6,912 bases of DNA from Actinomycetota bacterium (GTDB taxonomy: Bacteria > Actinomycetota > Actinomycetes > Nanopelagicales > Nanopelagicaceae): NCBI GenBank assembly GCA_947480375.1, contig CANKCX010000041.1:1-6912 (forward strand). The letters run 5' to 3'. Shown here in pieces: positions 6,353 to 6,912 of this stretch (its first letter is position 1; every line of letters begins with the position of its first letter). The notes beneath the pieces were generated by a model that was not told the DNA's origin, did not search any database, and was given only the letters and a program-made list of their open reading frames with translations. The translations under genes and the position numbers were made by a program.

Positions 6353-6912
6353 ATGACAATTCAACTTCCAAATAAATTAGGTGTACACGCTCTCGTATGG
6401 GTCGGCGGTTGGTCTCACGCAGAATGCCGCGAAGCAATTCAAAATACAGTCGATGCTGGTTACGATTTAATTGAAATTCCAGCGCTCGATCCATCGCTAA
6501 TTGATACTGAACACACCCTTGCAACTCTTAAGGAATTTGGAATTAAAGCGGCTTGCTCGCTTGGTCTCTCATTTGATGCGGATATAAATAGCGAAGATCC
6601 AGCTGTTGTCGCAAAGGGTGAAGCTCGTTTGATGGCAGCGCTCGATGTAGTTGCAGGAATCGAAGGCGATTATCTTGGCGGAGTTCTATTTAGTGCACTT
6701 GGTAAATATTCACACCCAGCTACTGCTAAATCTCGGGCAAATTCTGTCGCATCACTTAAGCGTCTTGCTATCGCAGCTCAAGCTAAGGGAATCACAATCG
6801 GTCTTGAACCAGTAAACCGATATGAATCAAACTTAATTAACACCATTGATCAAGCTGTTGAAATGATTAAAGATATTGGTGAACCAAATGTAAAGGTCCA
6901 TATTGATATCTA
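6353..6912 (+). CDS. Sugar isomerase/epimerase of the D-tagatose/D-psicose 3-epimerase type, N-terminal part (runs off right edge)
   Basis: The first 186 residues of a TIM-barrel isomerase are present. GLEPVNRYE at 150-158 and KVHIDI at 181-186 are hallmarks of D-tagatose/D-psicose 3-epimerases; Glu152 and Asp185 fall at the numbers I recall for the metal ligands of the Pseudomonas cichorii enzyme. The opening LGVHALVWVGGW and YDLIEIPALDP also fit the family, which epimerises ketoses at C3; some relatives act on inositol-derived or other sugar acids. The remaining metal ligands lie beyond the window. The ATG at 6353 is chosen because the ATG at 6348 is in another frame and stops after two codons, and because of the -10 box just upstream. 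It probably has its own promoter and belongs to sugar catabolism rather than to the envelope operon. Exact substrate is not determinable. Confidence 0.85.
   Translation, partial: MTIQLPNKLGVHALVWVGGWSHAECREAIQNTVDAGYDLIEIPALDPSLIDTEHTLATLKEFGIKAACSLGLSFDADINSEDPAVVAKGEARLMAALDVVAGIEGDYLGGVLFSALGKYSHPATAKSRANSVASLKRLAIAAQAKGITIGLEPVNRYESNLINTIDQAVEMIKDIGEPNVKVHIDI

Noticed and set aside
6348..6356. ATG at 6348 as the start of the epimerase gene
   Set aside because: It is in a different frame and reaches TGA after two codons; the ATG at 6353 opens the conserved frame.

Overview
The window looks like chromosome from a small-genome, AT-rich actinobacterium. The best guess is the freshwater acI/Nanopelagicales lineage (Candidatus Planktophila or Nanopelagicus type). 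This rests on moderate-to-low GC, very tight packing (4-8 bp overlaps, no intergenic gap above about 65 bp), promoters placed so that the mRNA would start at or near the start codon, and a long CDP-alcohol phosphotransferase whose C-terminal half resembles a domain I know from Actinobacteria. The lineage is inference from style and gene content; no rRNA is present.

Layout. (1) Positions 2-322 (+) are the 3' end of a polysaccharide pyruvyl transferase-like gene. (2) Positions 326-1021 (-) encode a LicC-type nucleotidyltransferase, convergent with gene 1 and leaving only 3 bp between stop codons. (3) A 62 bp divergent promoter region follows. (4) From 1084 to 6340 (+) there is one uninterrupted run of six genes: a CDP-alcohol phosphotransferase with a degenerate nucleotidyltransferase-like N-terminus and a DUF5941-like C-terminus; a second CDP-alcohol phosphotransferase whose last motif Asp is His; a membrane protein resembling the transmembrane half of an ABC exporter but without an ATPase; a GT-A/GT2-like glycosyltransferase; a glycerophosphodiester phosphodiesterase; and a membrane-anchored VanY-type D,D-carboxypeptidase. 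(5) A separate promoter at 6341 starts a D-tagatose/D-psicose 3-epimerase-like gene that runs off the right edge.

How the genes may work together. A cytidylyltransferase would make a CDP-activated alcohol. Two integral membrane CDP-alcohol phosphotransferases would pass the phospho-alcohol to acceptors. A glycosyltransferase, a pyruvyl transferase and an exporter-like membrane protein could decorate and move the product. A phosphodiesterase could recycle or edit phosphodiesters, and a VanY enzyme would act on the peptidoglycan outside. This reads as a cell-envelope phospholipid or phosphodiester-glycopolymer locus (for example inositol-phosphate or polyol-phosphate based). The actual alcohol and acceptor cannot be read from the sequence.

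There is no RNA gene, insertion sequence, CRISPR array, origin or convincing terminator, and no gene-free stretch longer than 300 bases.
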